Assembly: GCF_000025985.1 (NCBI RefSeq)
Contig: NC_003228.3
Span: 806,001-870,000, forward strand
Direction of reading: 5' to 3'
Length of the DNA stretch: 64,000 nucleotides
Source: Bacteroides fragilis NCTC 9343
GTDB taxonomy: Bacteria; Bacteroidota; Bacteroidia; Bacteroidales; Bacteroidaceae
Notes under the pieces: generated by a model
What the model was told of the DNA's origin: nothing
Database searches by the model: none
The model's input: only the letters and a program-made list of their open reading frames with translations
Made by a program: the position numbers and the translations under genes
Shown: positions 1 through 10,702 of the stretch, one piece after another
Numbering within the stretch: the first letter of the stretch is position 1
Layout of the letters: each line of letters starts with the position of its first letter

Positions 1-1
1 C

Positions 2-2302
<2,301 letters not shown>

Positions 2303-2362
2303 GGATTGTTATCCGGACAAGGAGACCTATGGTTGTTCCGGATGTTGAATCTGTTTGAAGTT

Positions 2363-2409
2363 TTGCGCCCTGCTCCTCAAAGTCGGAACTTTGAGAGAGC
2401 AGGGCGCAA
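2363..2409. terminator. Hairpin between convergent GH2 gene and aroA
   Basis: A ~21-bp stem (2363-2383 with 2388-2409, one unpaired base, loop CGGA) sits between two convergent genes and probably stops transcription from both sides. There is no long T tract after it on either strand. Confidence 0.6.
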
Positions 2410-2447
2410 TATCTTTCGAAGTGTGTCTCGCAAAGGTCTTGTCTATC

Positions 2448-3680
2448 TTATTCCTCTCCGACCTTGATGCCGAAACCGGCTTTGCGCAAATCGTCCCAAT
2501 ATCCGGGGTATGATTTGGAGACTACTTGAGGTTCGTCTATTTGTATTGTCGGATAATGAATTGCTGCCGGAGCAAAAGCCATAGCCATGCGATGATCCTC
2601 GTAAGTCTTGATAACGGGACATGTCTGTTGTTCCACGCGTTCACCGTCCCAAGAAAGGATACTGTCGTTTTTGTCATGCAATATATACCCGAGCTTTTTC
2701 ATCTCTGTTTTAAGGGCTTCGATCCGGTCTGTCTCTTTTATTTTGAGGCTTTGCAGCCCGGTGAAGCGGAAAGGCACATTGAGCAGTGCACAAGTCACAA
2801 CAAAGGTCTGTGCCAGGTCGGGAATATCAACAAAATCTTCATCCAGCCGTTCGACACATGTGCCATTCTTCTTCAGTCGTATACCTGTTTCCGTATATTC
2901 GGTTGCCACTCCCAGGCGGGCAAATACTTCTGCTCCGCGGCTGTCGCCCTGATAACTGTGGCGGAACAGTCCGGTCAGTTCTATATCTGCTTGGGGAGAC
3001 AGGGCAGCTATCTGATACCAGTAAGAAGCTGCACTCCAGTCGCTTTCGACGGTAAACGGAAGGCAGTGGTAAGGTTGTGGATCAACCTGGATATTCTGGT
3101 CGGATGTCCACGAAGCCGAGGCGCCGAAATCTTTCATCAATTGCAAAGTCAGGTTGATGTAAGGTCGTGAAACGATTTCTCCGGTCAACCGGAGTTGCAA
3201 ACCGTTTTTCAGTACCGGACCGATCATCAACAGGGCTGATATGTATTGTGAACTCACATTGCCCTTTAGGGTGATTTCGCTGCCCGTGAGCTCTCTACCC
3301 TCAATCCGTAAGGGTGGAAAACCCTCATTCCGAACATATTCTATATGGGCTCCCAGTTCGCGCAAGGCGTTTACTAATATCTGTATGGGTCGTTGCTGCA
3401 TCCGTTCCGTTCCGGTGATGGTATGGATACCCGGAGTACTGCTCAGATAAGCCGTCAGAAAGCGCATGGCCGTTCCGGCCGCAAGAATATCAATCACTTC
3501 ATTGCCTTCGGTCAGAGCTTTTATCATCACCTGCGTATCATCGCAGTCGGACAAGTTCGAAGGCACATCGTCTCCTTTTGACAGAGCATGGATGATAAGG
3601 GCACGATTGCTGATACTTTTGGACGCCGGAAGCTGGATAGTGGCCTTTATCTGCGAAGGCGCTGAGAGTAGATAACGCAT
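2448..3680 (-). CDS. aroA: 3-phosphoshikimate 1-carboxyvinyltransferase (EPSP synthase)
   Basis: Joins phosphoenolpyruvate to shikimate 3-phosphate, the sixth step of the shikimate pathway to chorismate, in the cytoplasm. Visible family motifs are PASKSISNRAL near the start (substrate-binding Lys and Ser), AAGTAMRF, KETDRIEAL and EDHRMAMAF. I chose the ATG at 3680 (protein starts MRYLLSAPSQ, 410 residues). An in-frame start at 3713 would add 11 residues (MQPNITIEIKT) not expected in the family. The gene stands alone. Its partner aroB lies about 7 kb away, so the shikimate genes are dispersed here. Confidence 0.94.
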   Translation of the reverse strand: MRYLLSAPSQIKATIQLPASKSISNRALIIHALSKGDDVPSNLSDCDDTQVMIKALTEGNEVIDILAAGTAMRFLTAYLSSTPGIHTITGTERMQQRPIQILVNALRELGAHIEYVRNEGFPPLRIEGRELTGSEITLKGNVSSQYISALLMIGPVLKNGLQLRLTGEIVSRPYINLTLQLMKDFGASASWTSDQNIQVDPQPYHCLPFTVESDWSAASYWYQIAALSPQADIELTGLFRHSYQGDSRGAEVFARLGVATEYTETGIRLKKNGTCVERLDEDFVDIPDLAQTFVVTCALLNVPFRFTGLQSLKIKETDRIEALKTEMKKLGYILHDKNDSILSWDGERVEQQTCPVIKTYEDHRMAMAFAPAAIHYPTIQIDEPQVVSKSYPGYWDDLRKAGFGIKVGEE

Positions 3681-3964
3681 GGTCTTTATTTCTATAGTTA
3701 TATTCGGTTGCAAAAATAGGAAATCTATTCTTTTTTGCCTCTATCCTCTTCCTAAAATATTAAAGATATGAACGGAATCCAATATACATTAACGAAGCGA
3801 ACAAACAGCTAAAAAATAGGTTGTTTAAGGTCCTAAGGACATTTTGTTTATAAAAAAATGTCAAGAAGTAGCTCCATATTTCTGTAATATGATACCAAAA
3901 GACTTGTGTAGTTACGGGGTTAATGTAGTTATTTTACTTTTGTATCAACAAAGAAAGGATTCTG

Positions 3965-4840
3965 ATGCCAAACAGGGATAGTGAGAAATTGATAACGGAT
4001 GGTTATACTACGACTTTATTGGGGGATGAACTTATGGTTTGTGAGAACATGAAGCACATTCGTGTGACGTCTGTTCCGTCCTACACCGAAGTTGGGATGA
4101 TCATTTTGTGTTTGAGAGGTACTGCCAAGATCTGTATCTTTGATAATATTCATATTCTTGCTAAGAATGAACTGGCGGTTATTCTGCCGGGGCAGTTGGT
4201 TTCGATAACCGAACTAAGTCCTGATTTTCTTTGTAATATAGTTGTGCTGTCGCGTGCGCTTTTTGATGATACGTTGAGTGGGTTCAGTCGTTTTTCTCCT
4301 CTTTTCTTTGTTTACATGAGAAGCCATTATTGGTATGAATTGACAGGAGAAGAGATTGAGCGGTTCAAACTTTTTTATGGATCACTCTCACAGCGGGCAA
4401 AAGACCCTACCCATTTTTTCAGGAGGGAGTCTGTATTGTTGTTACTGAGAATCTTTTATCTGGATATCTATAACGAATATTACAGCAAGTCTCATTTGAT
4501 GAAAGGGGGATCGGATATGGGTAAGAGTAAGCTGGCGCATGATTTTTTCTGTTTAATTATGCAGCATTACCGGGAACACAAGGATGTCGCTTTCTATGCC
4601 GATAAGTTATGCATCACTTCCAAGTATCTGTCAATGGTGATAAAAGAGGCGAGCGGAAAGACAGCAAAAGATTGGATTGTAGAGTATGCCATATTGGAGA
4701 TCAAAGCCATGTTGAAGAACTCTACCATGAATATACAGGAGATATCTATTAAAACGAACTTTGCGAACCAGTCGTCGCTGGGGCGTTTTTTTAGAAAGCA
4801 CACAGGAATGACGCTTACAGAATATCGTATGCATCGATAA
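3965..4840 (+). CDS. AraC-family transcriptional regulator
   Basis: 291-residue regulator. The first ~180 residues form an AraC-type sensory/cupin-like domain. The last ~100 residues are the double helix-turn-helix DNA-binding domain, with the typical second-helix region IQEISIKTNFANQSSLGRFF and the end FRKHTGMTLTEYRMHR. There is no receiver domain. A purine-rich RBS (AAGAAAGGA) lies just upstream, and a TACTTTTG -7-like box at 3935-3942 could drive it. The histidine kinase gene starts 12 bases after its stop, so the two are almost certainly co-transcribed. It resembles the second AraC gene at 36321-37175 in layout. The ligand is unknown. Confidence 0.9.
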   Translation: MPNRDSEKLITDGYTTTLLGDELMVCENMKHIRVTSVPSYTEVGMIILCLRGTAKICIFDNIHILAKNELAVILPGQLVSITELSPDFLCNIVVLSRALFDDTLSGFSRFSPLFFVYMRSHYWYELTGEEIERFKLFYGSLSQRAKDPTHFFRRESVLLLLRIFYLDIYNEYYSKSHLMKGGSDMGKSKLAHDFFCLIMQHYREHKDVAFYADKLCITSKYLSMVIKEASGKTAKDWIVEYAILEIKAMLKNSTMNIQEISIKTNFANQSSLGRFFRKHTGMTLTEYRMHR

Positions 4841-4852
4841 ATAGTGGCTTAA

Positions 4853-6022
4853 ATGAAACAAGAAAAACAAACCGAACTGTTGCGGACTCAGCAGATGCTG
4901 AATGAAGTGAACCGCAAGTTGTTAATGACGCTTGGGGTCGCGGAAGTTTTTCCATGGAAGTGGGAATTGGCAGAGCATATGGTATGGTTTGATGCCCGTC
5001 CGTCGGACGATCCTGCAGGATGGGAGATTTTTCATAATGATTCGTTTCCGGTTTCTATAGCGCGTGTTTATCAAGGCATCTATAAGGAAGACCGCCTTCG
5101 GGTGATTGAAGCTTGTCGGGGGATACTGAAAGGCAAAATGAAGAAAGTGGTGGTCGAACTTCGTTTCTGGGCTAAAAAGAGAGAGGGATTCGTATTGGAG
5201 TGGTTGGAAATGCATGCCATTCCCGGGAAAGTTGATGAAAATGGCAGACTGTTGACTGTAGAGGGATCGCTGATGTCCATTACCAGGCGAAAGGTTATGG
5301 AAGAAGAACTGACCGCAGCTAAAGAGAAAGCAGAAGAAGCCAATCGGTTGAAATCGGCATTGATTGCTAATATGAACCATGAGATACGTACACCGTTGAA
5401 TGCGATTGTAGGTTTTGCATCTTTGCTCTCTATCATAGATGACGAAAAAGAGCAGCAGGAGTATATCGGATTGATACAGAGTAATACGGAGCATCTTTTG
5501 CGATTGATGAACGATGTTATCGATCTCTCCAATATTGAGTCGGGCGTTATGGACATAGTCGGTTCGGATGTAGTCCTCGATTCATTGATGAAAGAGATGG
5601 AATTGACGTATGTTCCCAAAGCAGAAACGAACAACCTGGTTTTGGCTTGGGATCGGGAGCAGTCGAATGCTCACATCTATACAGATCGGGACAGGCTGAT
5701 ACAGATATTGGAGCACTTATTGGATAATGCTATTAAATTTACAACAAAGGGGACCGTTCATTGGGGGTATCAAGAGAAAGAGAATGGTCAAATTAGGTTT
5801 TATGTGACGGATACCGGATGTGGTATTCCTAACGATAAAAAGGAAGTGATATTTGAACGATTTGTGAAACTTGATAGCTTTACCCAAGGGCTTGGATTGG
5901 GATTGTCCCTTTGTAAAATTATTATTGAGCGTATGCACGGAACGATTGGAGTGGAATCGGAAGTTGGAGAAGGATCGACTTTCTGGTTTACTATCCCCAA
6001 TTTATCCGACAATCATATTTAA
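4853..6022 (+). CDS. Soluble PAS-type sensor histidine kinase
   Basis: 389-residue histidine kinase. No signal peptide or membrane segment is visible, so it should act in the cytoplasm. The N-terminal ~140 residues look like a PAS/PAC fold (ending in VEGSLMSITRRKVMEEE), followed by a short coiled coil. The HisKA H-box is ALIANMNHEIRTPLN, with His176 as the predicted phosphorylated residue. The ATPase domain has the N-box EHLLDNAIKF, the G1 box DTGCGIP, the F-box FERF and the G2 box GLGLGLSLCK. There is no receiver or HPt domain and no response regulator nearby; its only close partner is the AraC gene 12 bases upstream. Signal and partner are unknown. Confidence 0.9.
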   Translation: MKQEKQTELLRTQQMLNEVNRKLLMTLGVAEVFPWKWELAEHMVWFDARPSDDPAGWEIFHNDSFPVSIARVYQGIYKEDRLRVIEACRGILKGKMKKVVVELRFWAKKREGFVLEWLEMHAIPGKVDENGRLLTVEGSLMSITRRKVMEEELTAAKEKAEEANRLKSALIANMNHEIRTPLNAIVGFASLLSIIDDEKEQQEYIGLIQSNTEHLLRLMNDVIDLSNIESGVMDIVGSDVVLDSLMKEMELTYVPKAETNNLVLAWDREQSNAHIYTDRDRLIQILEHLLDNAIKFTTKGTVHWGYQEKENGQIRFYVTDTGCGIPNDKKEVIFERFVKLDSFTQGLGLGLSLCKIIIERMHGTIGVESEVGEGSTFWFTIPNLSDNHI

Positions 6023-6149
6023 AATCTACGGATGAGTGACCGTGAGGTTCCCTGAGAAGGACTTCTGTAGCAAGTTGATGATTCCCATCAGCTTGATGTT
6101 TGTTTTGTTTGTGATGAGGTCACCGTTTCAGCGGAAACAATGATCCCAC

Positions 6150-6205
6150 GTTGGCACTTCGACAGATAGATCTTTTTGTCTGTCGGGGTGCCAACATTCT
6201 TTTAT
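6150..6205 (+). terminator. Terminator after the histidine kinase gene
   Basis: A 17-bp stem (6150-6166 with 6179-6195, two G-T pairs) is followed by a T-rich run (TTCTTTTATTTT). It probably ends the AraC-kinase transcript. Part of its 3' arm can pair alternatively with 6213-6222 (see findings). Confidence 0.65.
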
Positions 6206-6218
6206 TTTAGACAGAATG

Positions 6219-6249
6219 TTGGAGAATCGGTAGATTTACACTACTTTTG
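6219..6249 (+). promoter_or_regulatory. Promoter of the GH20 gene
   Basis: TTG at 6219-6221, then 20 bases, then TACTTTTG at 6242-6249 fits the Bacteroides -33/-7 pattern. Transcription would start near 6256, about 45 bases before the ATG. Confidence 0.6.
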
Positions 6250-6299
6250 GTACCACAATCGGATGTCCGGTTGAATTAACCCTTTTATAACGACACGAT

Positions 6300-8261
6300 A
6301 TGAAATTTGTTAACCGATTCTTTATGATTCTTGTGGCACTATGTCTGGTTTGTCCCGGCGTTAGTGCAGTTGTTAATCCCAAACCTTTTGTGATTCCCGA
6401 ACTGAAAGAGTGGAAAGGTGCCGAAGGGGCATTTGTACCGACTGAAACAACAAAAATAGTCTGTCCTGCCAATCAGCCGGAACTATTGCGCATTGCCCGT
6501 ATGCTGGCCGATGATTGTGAAACGATGTTCGGTCACAAACCGGAGGTAGTACAAGGTAAAGGCGGAGCCGGTGATGTTATTCTTGCCATTCGTGCAGATA
6601 AGAAGTTGGGCAAAGAAGGCTATACGGTGAAAGTTACCGATCGTATCTTGCTGACTGCTCCCGAAAGCATAGGGGTATATTGGGGAACCCGTACGCTGCT
6701 TCAGATTGCGGAACAGAGCGAAAATCATCAGTTCCCGAAAGGTACTTTGCGTGACTTTCCGGACTACGCTATGCGTGGCTTTATGATAGATTGCGGTCGA
6801 AAGTTTATTCCTCTTTCTTTCCTTCAGGATTATGTGAAGATTATGGCTTATTACAAGATGAATACTTTGCAGATTCACTTGAATGATAATGGCTTTAAAC
6901 AGTTCTTCGGGCACGATTGGTCGAAAACTTATGCAGCCTTCCGTTTGGAGTCGGATACTTATCCGGGCTTGGCTGCCGAAGACGGCTATTACACCAAGCG
7001 TGAATTTATCGATTTACAAAAGTTGGCTGAGAACCTTTACGTAGAAATCATTCCCGAGATTGATGCTCCGGCGCATACTCTTGCCTTTACACATTATAAA
7101 CCGGAGATCGGCAGTAAAGAGTACGGCATGGACCATCTCGATCTGTTTAATCCTGAAACGTATAAGTTTATGGATGGACTATTTAAGGAGTATCTGGAAG
7201 GGGACGAACCTGTATTCCGTGGAAAGAAAGTGCATATCGGTACTGACGAATACTCAAATAAGAAAAAAGATGTAGTAGAGAAGTTCCGTGCTTTCACCGA
7301 CCATTATATCCGCTATGTAGAGAGCTTTGGCAAACAGGCTTGTGTATGGGGAGCACTGACGCATGCCAAAGGTGATACACCGGTGAAATCGGAGAATGTG
7401 ATCATGAGTGCTTGGTACAATGGCTATGCCAACCCGAAAGACATGATAGAGCAAGGCTATAAATTGATTAGTATTCCTGACGGGCTGGTATACATTGTTC
7501 CGGCTGCCGGATACTATTATGATTATCTGAACACGAAGTATTTGTACGAAAATTGGACTCCTGTACAGATTGGAAAGGCTGTTTTCCCGGAGAAAGATCC
7601 GTCTATCCTCGGTGGTATGTTTGCCGTATGGAACGATCATGTAGGCAATGGCATCTCGACAAAAGATATTCATCACCGCGTTTATCCGGCTTTGCAGACT
7701 TTGGCTGTGAAGATGTGGACCGGAAAAGATGTATCTGTTCCGTATGCTGACTTTGATAAACAACGCAATGCCATCAGTGAGGCTCCGGGTGTTAATCAAC
7801 TCGGCCGTATCGGTACTACACCGGGATTGGTGTATGAACAGGCTTCCGTTGCTCCCAATAGCGAGACTCCTCACCGTGAAATCGGTTACGATTATCTGGT
7901 AACATTTGATATTGACGGAGCCAATGAAGCAAAGGGTACGGAACTGTTCCGTTCTCCGGATGCCGTATTTTATCTTTCCGATCCGATCCGTGGCATGTTG
8001 GGTTTTGCCCGTGACGGTTATTTGAATACATTTAGTCACCGTATCCACAAAGGTGAGAAAGCAACCATCGGTATTAGTGGTGACAATAAGTCGACCCGTC
8101 TACTTATCAATGGACAGGTAGTAGAGGAAATGAATACTCAAAAACTTTACTATAATGCCGGGAAAGATTCTATGAATTATGTTCGCACTTTAGTCTTCCC
8201 GCTAGAGAAAGCCGGAAAGTTTGATAGTAAGATTACAAATCTGAAGGTTTATAAGAAATAA
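6300..8261 (+). CDS. Secreted GH20 beta-N-acetylhexosaminidase
   Basis: 653-residue enzyme that releases terminal N-acetylglucosamine or N-acetylgalactosamine from glycans by substrate-assisted catalysis. A signal peptide is seen at residues 1-23 (FMILVALCLVCPGVSAVVNP). An N-terminal GH20b-type domain spans about 30-140. The catalytic barrel starts at DFPDYAMRGFMIDCGRKF and holds the Asp-Glu pair in HIGTDEY (D316, E317). The last ~140 residues look like a beta-sandwich (LamG/concanavalin-like) domain with an unknown binding role. It has its own promoter and is followed by two hairpins. Together with the GH2 and GH92 enzymes it suits foraging on host N-glycans or mucin. The exact linkage is not known. 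Confidence 0.92.
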   Translation: MKFVNRFFMILVALCLVCPGVSAVVNPKPFVIPELKEWKGAEGAFVPTETTKIVCPANQPELLRIARMLADDCETMFGHKPEVVQGKGGAGDVILAIRADKKLGKEGYTVKVTDRILLTAPESIGVYWGTRTLLQIAEQSENHQFPKGTLRDFPDYAMRGFMIDCGRKFIPLSFLQDYVKIMAYYKMNTLQIHLNDNGFKQFFGHDWSKTYAAFRLESDTYPGLAAEDGYYTKREFIDLQKLAENLYVEIIPEIDAPAHTLAFTHYKPEIGSKEYGMDHLDLFNPETYKFMDGLFKEYLEGDEPVFRGKKVHIGTDEYSNKKKDVVEKFRAFTDHYIRYVESFGKQACVWGALTHAKGDTPVKSENVIMSAWYNGYANPKDMIEQGYKLISIPDGLVYIVPAAGYYYDYLNTKYLYENWTPVQIGKAVFPEKDPSILGGMFAVWNDHVGNGISTKDIHHRVYPALQTLAVKMWTGKDVSVPYADFDKQRNAISEAPGVNQLGRIGTTPGLVYEQASVAPNSETPHREIGYDYLVTFDIDGANEAKGTELFRSPDAVFYLSDPIRGMLGFARDGYLNTFSHRIHKGEKATIGISGDNKSTRLLINGQVVEEMNTQKLYYNAGKDSMNYVRTLVFPLEKAGKFDSKITNLKVYKK

Positions 8262-8282
8262 GATAGTAACTCAATAAGATAG

Positions 8283-8320
8283 AGGGAGTTAAGCCGCGTG
8301 CTTAACTCTCCTTTCTTTTA
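8283..8320 (+). terminator. Terminator after the GH20 gene
   Basis: A ~10-bp stem (GGGAGTTAAG pairing with CTTAACTCTC, one G-T pair) with a 7-base loop, followed by CTTTCTTTTAT. Confidence 0.7.
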
Positions 8321-8329
8321 TATTTAAAG

Positions 8330-8367
8330 TTGAGCCCCTGGCCGGTATATTCCGATCAGGGGCTCAA
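8330..8367. terminator. Second hairpin between GH20 and the acyltransferase
   Basis: A perfect 11-bp stem, TTGAGCCCCTG (8330-8340) with its complement at 8357-8367. It lies between convergent genes and may serve as a back-up or leftward stop. No long T tract follows. Confidence 0.5.
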
Positions 8368-8496
8368 TTGCTATTTATCTATTTAAAGAGAATTCTGTCA
8401 GGTTCAGATTTGTACATGTCTGAATATAAATCGTCTACATGGGACTATTACATATGGGGCGTATCCGATTTTATGGAAGTAGCCATACTCAAATGT

Positions 8497-9585
8497 TCAT
8501 CCTATGATCCATTTGCTGCCCGGTATGAATGAAATGAGTTTTGAAGTTATGAAGCAACAGATAAATGTACTGATTGCAATGCATGGTATAGCGGCAACAG
8601 TAGGCAGTGCCAGGGTATACTTAAATACTGTTGCCCATAATCCTAGCCAGAAGATATGCATTAGATACATACCGTAGCTGAGCTTTGACATTTCTGTTAT
8701 GATTCGTGGAGCTTTTGAGCTATTGATACACGTAAACATGAGGAATGTACCCGCTGTGAGCAGTACACAGTTGATTGTACAGAAGGCCCATCCTATTTCT
8801 ATTACGGGAGTGGAAAGAGTCTCACCGGGTATAGCCTGGCTATAGAATGAATAGATGGTTAATACGGCTCCGATAACCATTAAAATGGTTCCTATGATGA
8901 AACGTTTTGAACGACTCCACGTAAGGTGAGTATGTATATAATGTGCCAGCACGAGGTAACCTAGATAGCCTGAGAAGTACCATAGCATGTGATATTCGTT
9001 CCAGAAACATTGTCCCCATACTTCACCACACCAACGGTTGAGATATGGGATGCATGTTGATAACAGAAACAACCCTATGAAGAAGCGTTCTTCTTTTGCC
9101 GAAGCTTTTCTCAGCCATGGAGATATTATAGGTATGAATAGATAAAGACTGATTAGAGGATACATAAACCATAGATGTCCTGCAAGTGTCGGGAAGTTCA
9201 AGAAAATTCGTGATAGATCCGTTAATGATGTCTCTCCGTTTATCTGTCCCCACAACATTGGTAAGGTGCTGTATAGTATCATGAATATAAAAAATGGTGG
9301 TATGATACGAAGGAATCGCTGGCGATAAAATTGCCATGTAGTTTGTTCTTCTTTCATCGGAGCAAGGAGAAAGGCGGAGACAATCATGAATAATGGTACT
9401 GCCATGCGTGAAAAGCCATCGTATACAGCTACCCATAAGCGGTCTGCTTCACTGGCCAAATAAGATTGCGGTCCGGCCATGTCCGTGGATCCGGCGGCAC
9501 CGTAAAAGTTTTCACTGGAGTGTACAATCATAACGAGAAAGCACGCAAATACGCGTACATAATCTAAAAAAACAATGCGTTTCAT
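8497..9585 (-). CDS. Acyltransferase family 3 membrane protein
   Basis: 362-residue integral membrane protein with about ten hydrophobic segments. It belongs to the acyltransferase-3 family, whose members move acyl groups (often acetyl) onto surface sugars or peptidoglycan. The N-terminus LDYVRVFACFLVMIVHSSE carries the conserved Arg and the His of this family. A second typical region is RQRFLRIIPPFFIFM. No glycan-synthesis genes lie next to it, so the acceptor is unknown. It is a single-gene unit between the GH20 gene and tRNA-Pro. Confidence 0.88.
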   Translation of the reverse strand: MKRIVFLDYVRVFACFLVMIVHSSENFYGAAGSTDMAGPQSYLASEADRLWVAVYDGFSRMAVPLFMIVSAFLLAPMKEEQTTWQFYRQRFLRIIPPFFIFMILYSTLPMLWGQINGETSLTDLSRIFLNFPTLAGHLWFMYPLISLYLFIPIISPWLRKASAKEERFFIGLFLLSTCIPYLNRWCGEVWGQCFWNEYHMLWYFSGYLGYLVLAHYIHTHLTWSRSKRFIIGTILMVIGAVLTIYSFYSQAIPGETLSTPVIEIGWAFCTINCVLLTAGTFLMFTCINSSKAPRIITEMSKLSYGMYLMHIFWLGLWATVFKYTLALPTVAAIPCIAISTFICCFITSKLISFIPGSKWIIG

Positions 9586-9883
9586 TTTCTGTTTGAGTTT
9601 TTTATTAATAAGATGTTCTTTGTGTTGTCTTTTTTATGTGCAGCATTATTCATAATAGAAATATTTCATTGATTTTCAGGGCGCTGCTTTATTTGACGCA
9701 AAGATAGAAAAAAACTTGAGATACTGAGCAACAAACGGAAAGAATCCGTGCAACTGCATTGAATATTCAACATTTTTTTTAATATCCGATATCCGGTACT
9801 GTTTGATAAAACATAAATCCCGGTTAAATATCCTGTTTGGGGGAGCACCTACGTCTGCACCGTATGATAGTTCTTAAGTGCTC
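9586..9883. other. AT-rich gap, no gene seen
   Basis: About 300 bases between the acyltransferase start and the tRNA-Pro terminator. It must hold the acyltransferase promoter (leftward), but I see no convincing -33/-7 pair. A 60-codon leftward ORF at 9666-9848 has no gene-like features and is not called. Confidence 0.4.
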
Positions 9884-9927
9884 TAAAAGAAAAAAGCATC
9901 GATAATCTTACAATTATCAATGCTTTG
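9884..9927 (-). terminator. Terminator of tRNA-Pro
   Basis: Read leftward, a 13-bp stem with one mismatch (AAGCATTGATAAT against ATTATCGATGCTT) is followed by TTTTTTCTTTT. This is a standard intrinsic terminator just downstream of the tRNA. Confidence 0.8.
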
Positions 9928-9934
9928 TGGTTAG

Positions 9935-10009
9935 TCGGGGTGACTGGATTCGAACCAGCGACCACACGCCCCCCAGACGCGTACTCTAACCGGGCTGAGC
10001 TACACCCCG
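9935..10009 (-). tRNA. tRNA-Pro (anticodon GGG)
   Basis: A complete cloverleaf can be folded. The acceptor stem is CGGGGTG with CACCCCG, discriminator A. The D-arm starts GCTCAG. The anticodon stem CGCGT/GCGTG closes the loop CTGGGGG, with GGG at 9972-9974. The T-arm contains GGTTCGAATCC. CCA is not encoded and must be added after transcription. It is 75 bases long. A strong promoter and terminator flank it. Confidence 0.96.
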
Positions 10010-10020
10010 AATTGCGGATG

Positions 10021-10051
10021 CAAAAGTAGAATTTTATTTTGAATAAGCAAA
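10021..10051 (-). promoter_or_regulatory. Promoter of tRNA-Pro
   Basis: Read leftward: TTTG (10048-10051), exactly 19 bases, then TACTTTTG (10021-10028). This matches the Bacteroides housekeeping promoter and sits 11 bases ahead of the tRNA 5' end. Confidence 0.8.
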
Positions 10052-10167
10052 ATATTCGGATGGATTATTTCTTTTAATTTGTTTTTTCTTGCTAAGGAAG
10101 CGCTCTGGGAAGTAGTAATCTAATTAACATTGTTAATTTGAAAGTTTTAGGTTGAACGTTTTTTTTG

Positions 10168-10256
10168 CAGATCACTTGTTCTTTATCAACAAAGAACAAG
10201 TGATCTGTTTCTAAAAGATTAGTTTTAACAGAGCGTTAAAACTAATCTTTTAGAAA
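10168..10256. repeat. Two abutting perfect hairpins
   Basis: Hairpin A is a perfect 17-bp stem (10168-10184 with 10191-10207) and a 6-base loop, ATCAAC. Hairpin B starts at the next base: a perfect 22-bp stem (10208-10229 with 10235-10256) and a 5-base loop, AGAGC. They lie downstream of the macro-like gene and upstream of the tRNA-Pro promoter. Neither has a T tract on its 3' side in either direction; instead a T run precedes hairpin A on the + strand. An outer 10-base inverted repeat (10129-10138 with 10262-10271) brackets both. Confidence 0.85.
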
Positions 10257-10294
10257 TAAATAATTAACAATATAATCTTTTGATAAATAATGTG

Positions 10295-10690
10295 TTATGG
10301 GATTCTTTCTAATAAATCCCAGAACCGTTGTGGGAGGTGGATATTCTCTGTAGTTGTGGCTTTAGCAAATAGTGGAGCTATTTCTTGAGGAGTAAATCCG
10401 GCTATGCCACATCCTATTTCCGTAACCAGAAAAGTCATTTCCGGATGTTTATTTGCAAATTGAATAAATTCGTCTACATAAGGGCGGATTGTTTCTACTC
10501 CACCCTGCATGGTCGGTATTCCGTAAGTTTGTCCTTGCAAACCTACACCTTGTCCCCAGATGGCACCCCATTTGTTCATTGCCAAAAGGGCGGCGCCACC
10601 GCCATGATGCCCGGACAGATTGCTGCCGAAAACGAATATTTCATTGGGTTGCAATCGTTCGATGTGATTGGAGGTAACTCTTTGTTTCAT
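10295..10690 (-). CDS. Macro-domain-like protein
   Basis: 131-residue cytoplasmic protein. The early motif EIFVFGSNLSGHHGGGAA, followed by WGAIWGQGVGLQGQTYGIPT and later VTEIGCGIAGFTPQEIAPLF, resembles small macro-like proteins that bind ADP-ribose-type nucleotides. That relationship is my recognition of the pattern, not a verified match, and the substrate is unknown. It starts 12 bases after the aroB stop and is probably translated from the aroB transcript. The two hairpins at 10168-10256 lie behind it. Family assignment is moderate; that it is a real gene is clear from the compact operon position. Confidence 0.72.
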   Translation of the reverse strand: MKQRVTSNHIERLQPNEIFVFGSNLSGHHGGGAALLAMNKWGAIWGQGVGLQGQTYGIPTMQGGVETIRPYVDEFIQFANKHPEMTFLVTEIGCGIAGFTPQEIAPLFAKATTTENIHLPQRFWDLLERIP

Positions 10691-10702
10691 TTATCTTATT
10701 TT

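Noticed and set aside
2623..2644. parS-like site (TGTTCCACG part)
   Set aside because: Only the left half resembles parS; the right half does not match the palindrome. It is inside aroA and probably chance.
3714..3964. Small ORF (14 codons) and the GTCCTAAGGAC palindrome upstream of the AraC gene
   Set aside because: Too short and without supporting context; the palindrome is 11 bases and could be chance, though it might be an operator.
9666..9848. 60-codon leftward ORF between the acyltransferase and tRNA-Pro
   Set aside because: Odd composition, no ribosome site or family likeness; overlaps sequence expected to be a promoter region.
10168..10256. Invertible promoter switch, as found near Bacteroides surface genes
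   Set aside because: The loops are only 5-6 bases, too short to hold an invertible segment, and no recombinase or surface gene is adjacent.
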